This document shows, piece after piece, positions 10,018 through 10,048 of a DNA stretch of 10,048 nucleotides. Source of the stretch: Methanobacterium sp. (lineage in GTDB: Archaea; Methanobacteriota; Methanobacteria; Methanobacteriales; Methanobacteriaceae). The notes under the pieces are model-generated. The model did no database searches, was not told where the DNA came from, and worked only from the letters and a program-made list of their open reading frames with translations. The stretch lies in the NCBI GenBank assembly GCA_030539815.1, contig JAUNXM010000067.1:1-10048 (forward strand). Direction: 5' to 3'. Position 1 is the first letter of the stretch. Each line of letters starts with the position of its first letter. The position numbers and the translations under genes were made by a program.

Positions 10018-10048
10018 GCTAAAATTTATGTAATAATGCTAAAATTTA
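10018..10048. repeat. 11-bp direct repeats at the right edge
   Basis: GCTAAAATTTA occurs at 10018-10028 and 10038-10048, a 20-bp period, and a near copy with one extra T lies at 9960-9971. The second copy touches the window end, so the array could continue. It lies in the AT-rich spacer after the acidic-protein gene. Confidence 0.5.

Overview
The window looks like chromosomal DNA of a methanogenic archaeon, most likely in the Methanobacteriales (Methanobacterium-like). The reasons are the archaeal-type replicative helicase MCM, aIF2-beta, archaeal NMD3 and the short archaeal/eukaryotic-type TyrRS. Spacers are very AT-rich between moderate-GC genes, ribosome binding sites match the archaeal anti-Shine-Dalgarno (GGAGGTGAT-like), and TATA-type promoter boxes and oligo-T terminators are present. 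The taxon is inferred from protein character and was not checked against a database.

Left part (1-5443, all + strand): a 383-bp AT-rich spacer leads into mcm, then aIF2-beta, NMD3, tyrS and a small acidic protein of unknown function. This is an information-processing block covering the replication helicase, initiator-tRNA delivery, large-subunit ribosome maturation and tRNA-Tyr charging. Gaps of 41-148 bp and several T-tracts suggest more than one transcript. mcm seems to be leaderless: its TATA box is centred 25 nt before the ATG.

Middle part (5444-7641): tmk (thymidylate kinase, - strand) ends against the small acidic gene across a bidirectional terminator region. Divergent from it runs a two-gene + strand unit. 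The first gene is a membrane CTP-dependent polyprenol/dolichol-kinase-like protein (SEC59/CTP-transferase family). The second, 16 bp downstream, is a second thymidylate-kinase-fold protein that keeps the P-loop but lacks several tmk-specific residues. This pair is the most interesting functional lead in the window.

Right part (7642-10048): a cation diffusion facilitator metal transporter and a tandem PRC-barrel protein lie on the - strand as separate transcription units. A 277-bp divergent spacer with inverted repeats follows, then a very acidic, tryptophan-rich unknown protein with an internal repeat (+ strand). Short direct repeats reach the right edge.

I saw no rRNA or tRNA gene, CRISPR array, IS element, phage gene or defence operon. 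Most of the window is ordinary core archaeal genome, and the leads below are modest.
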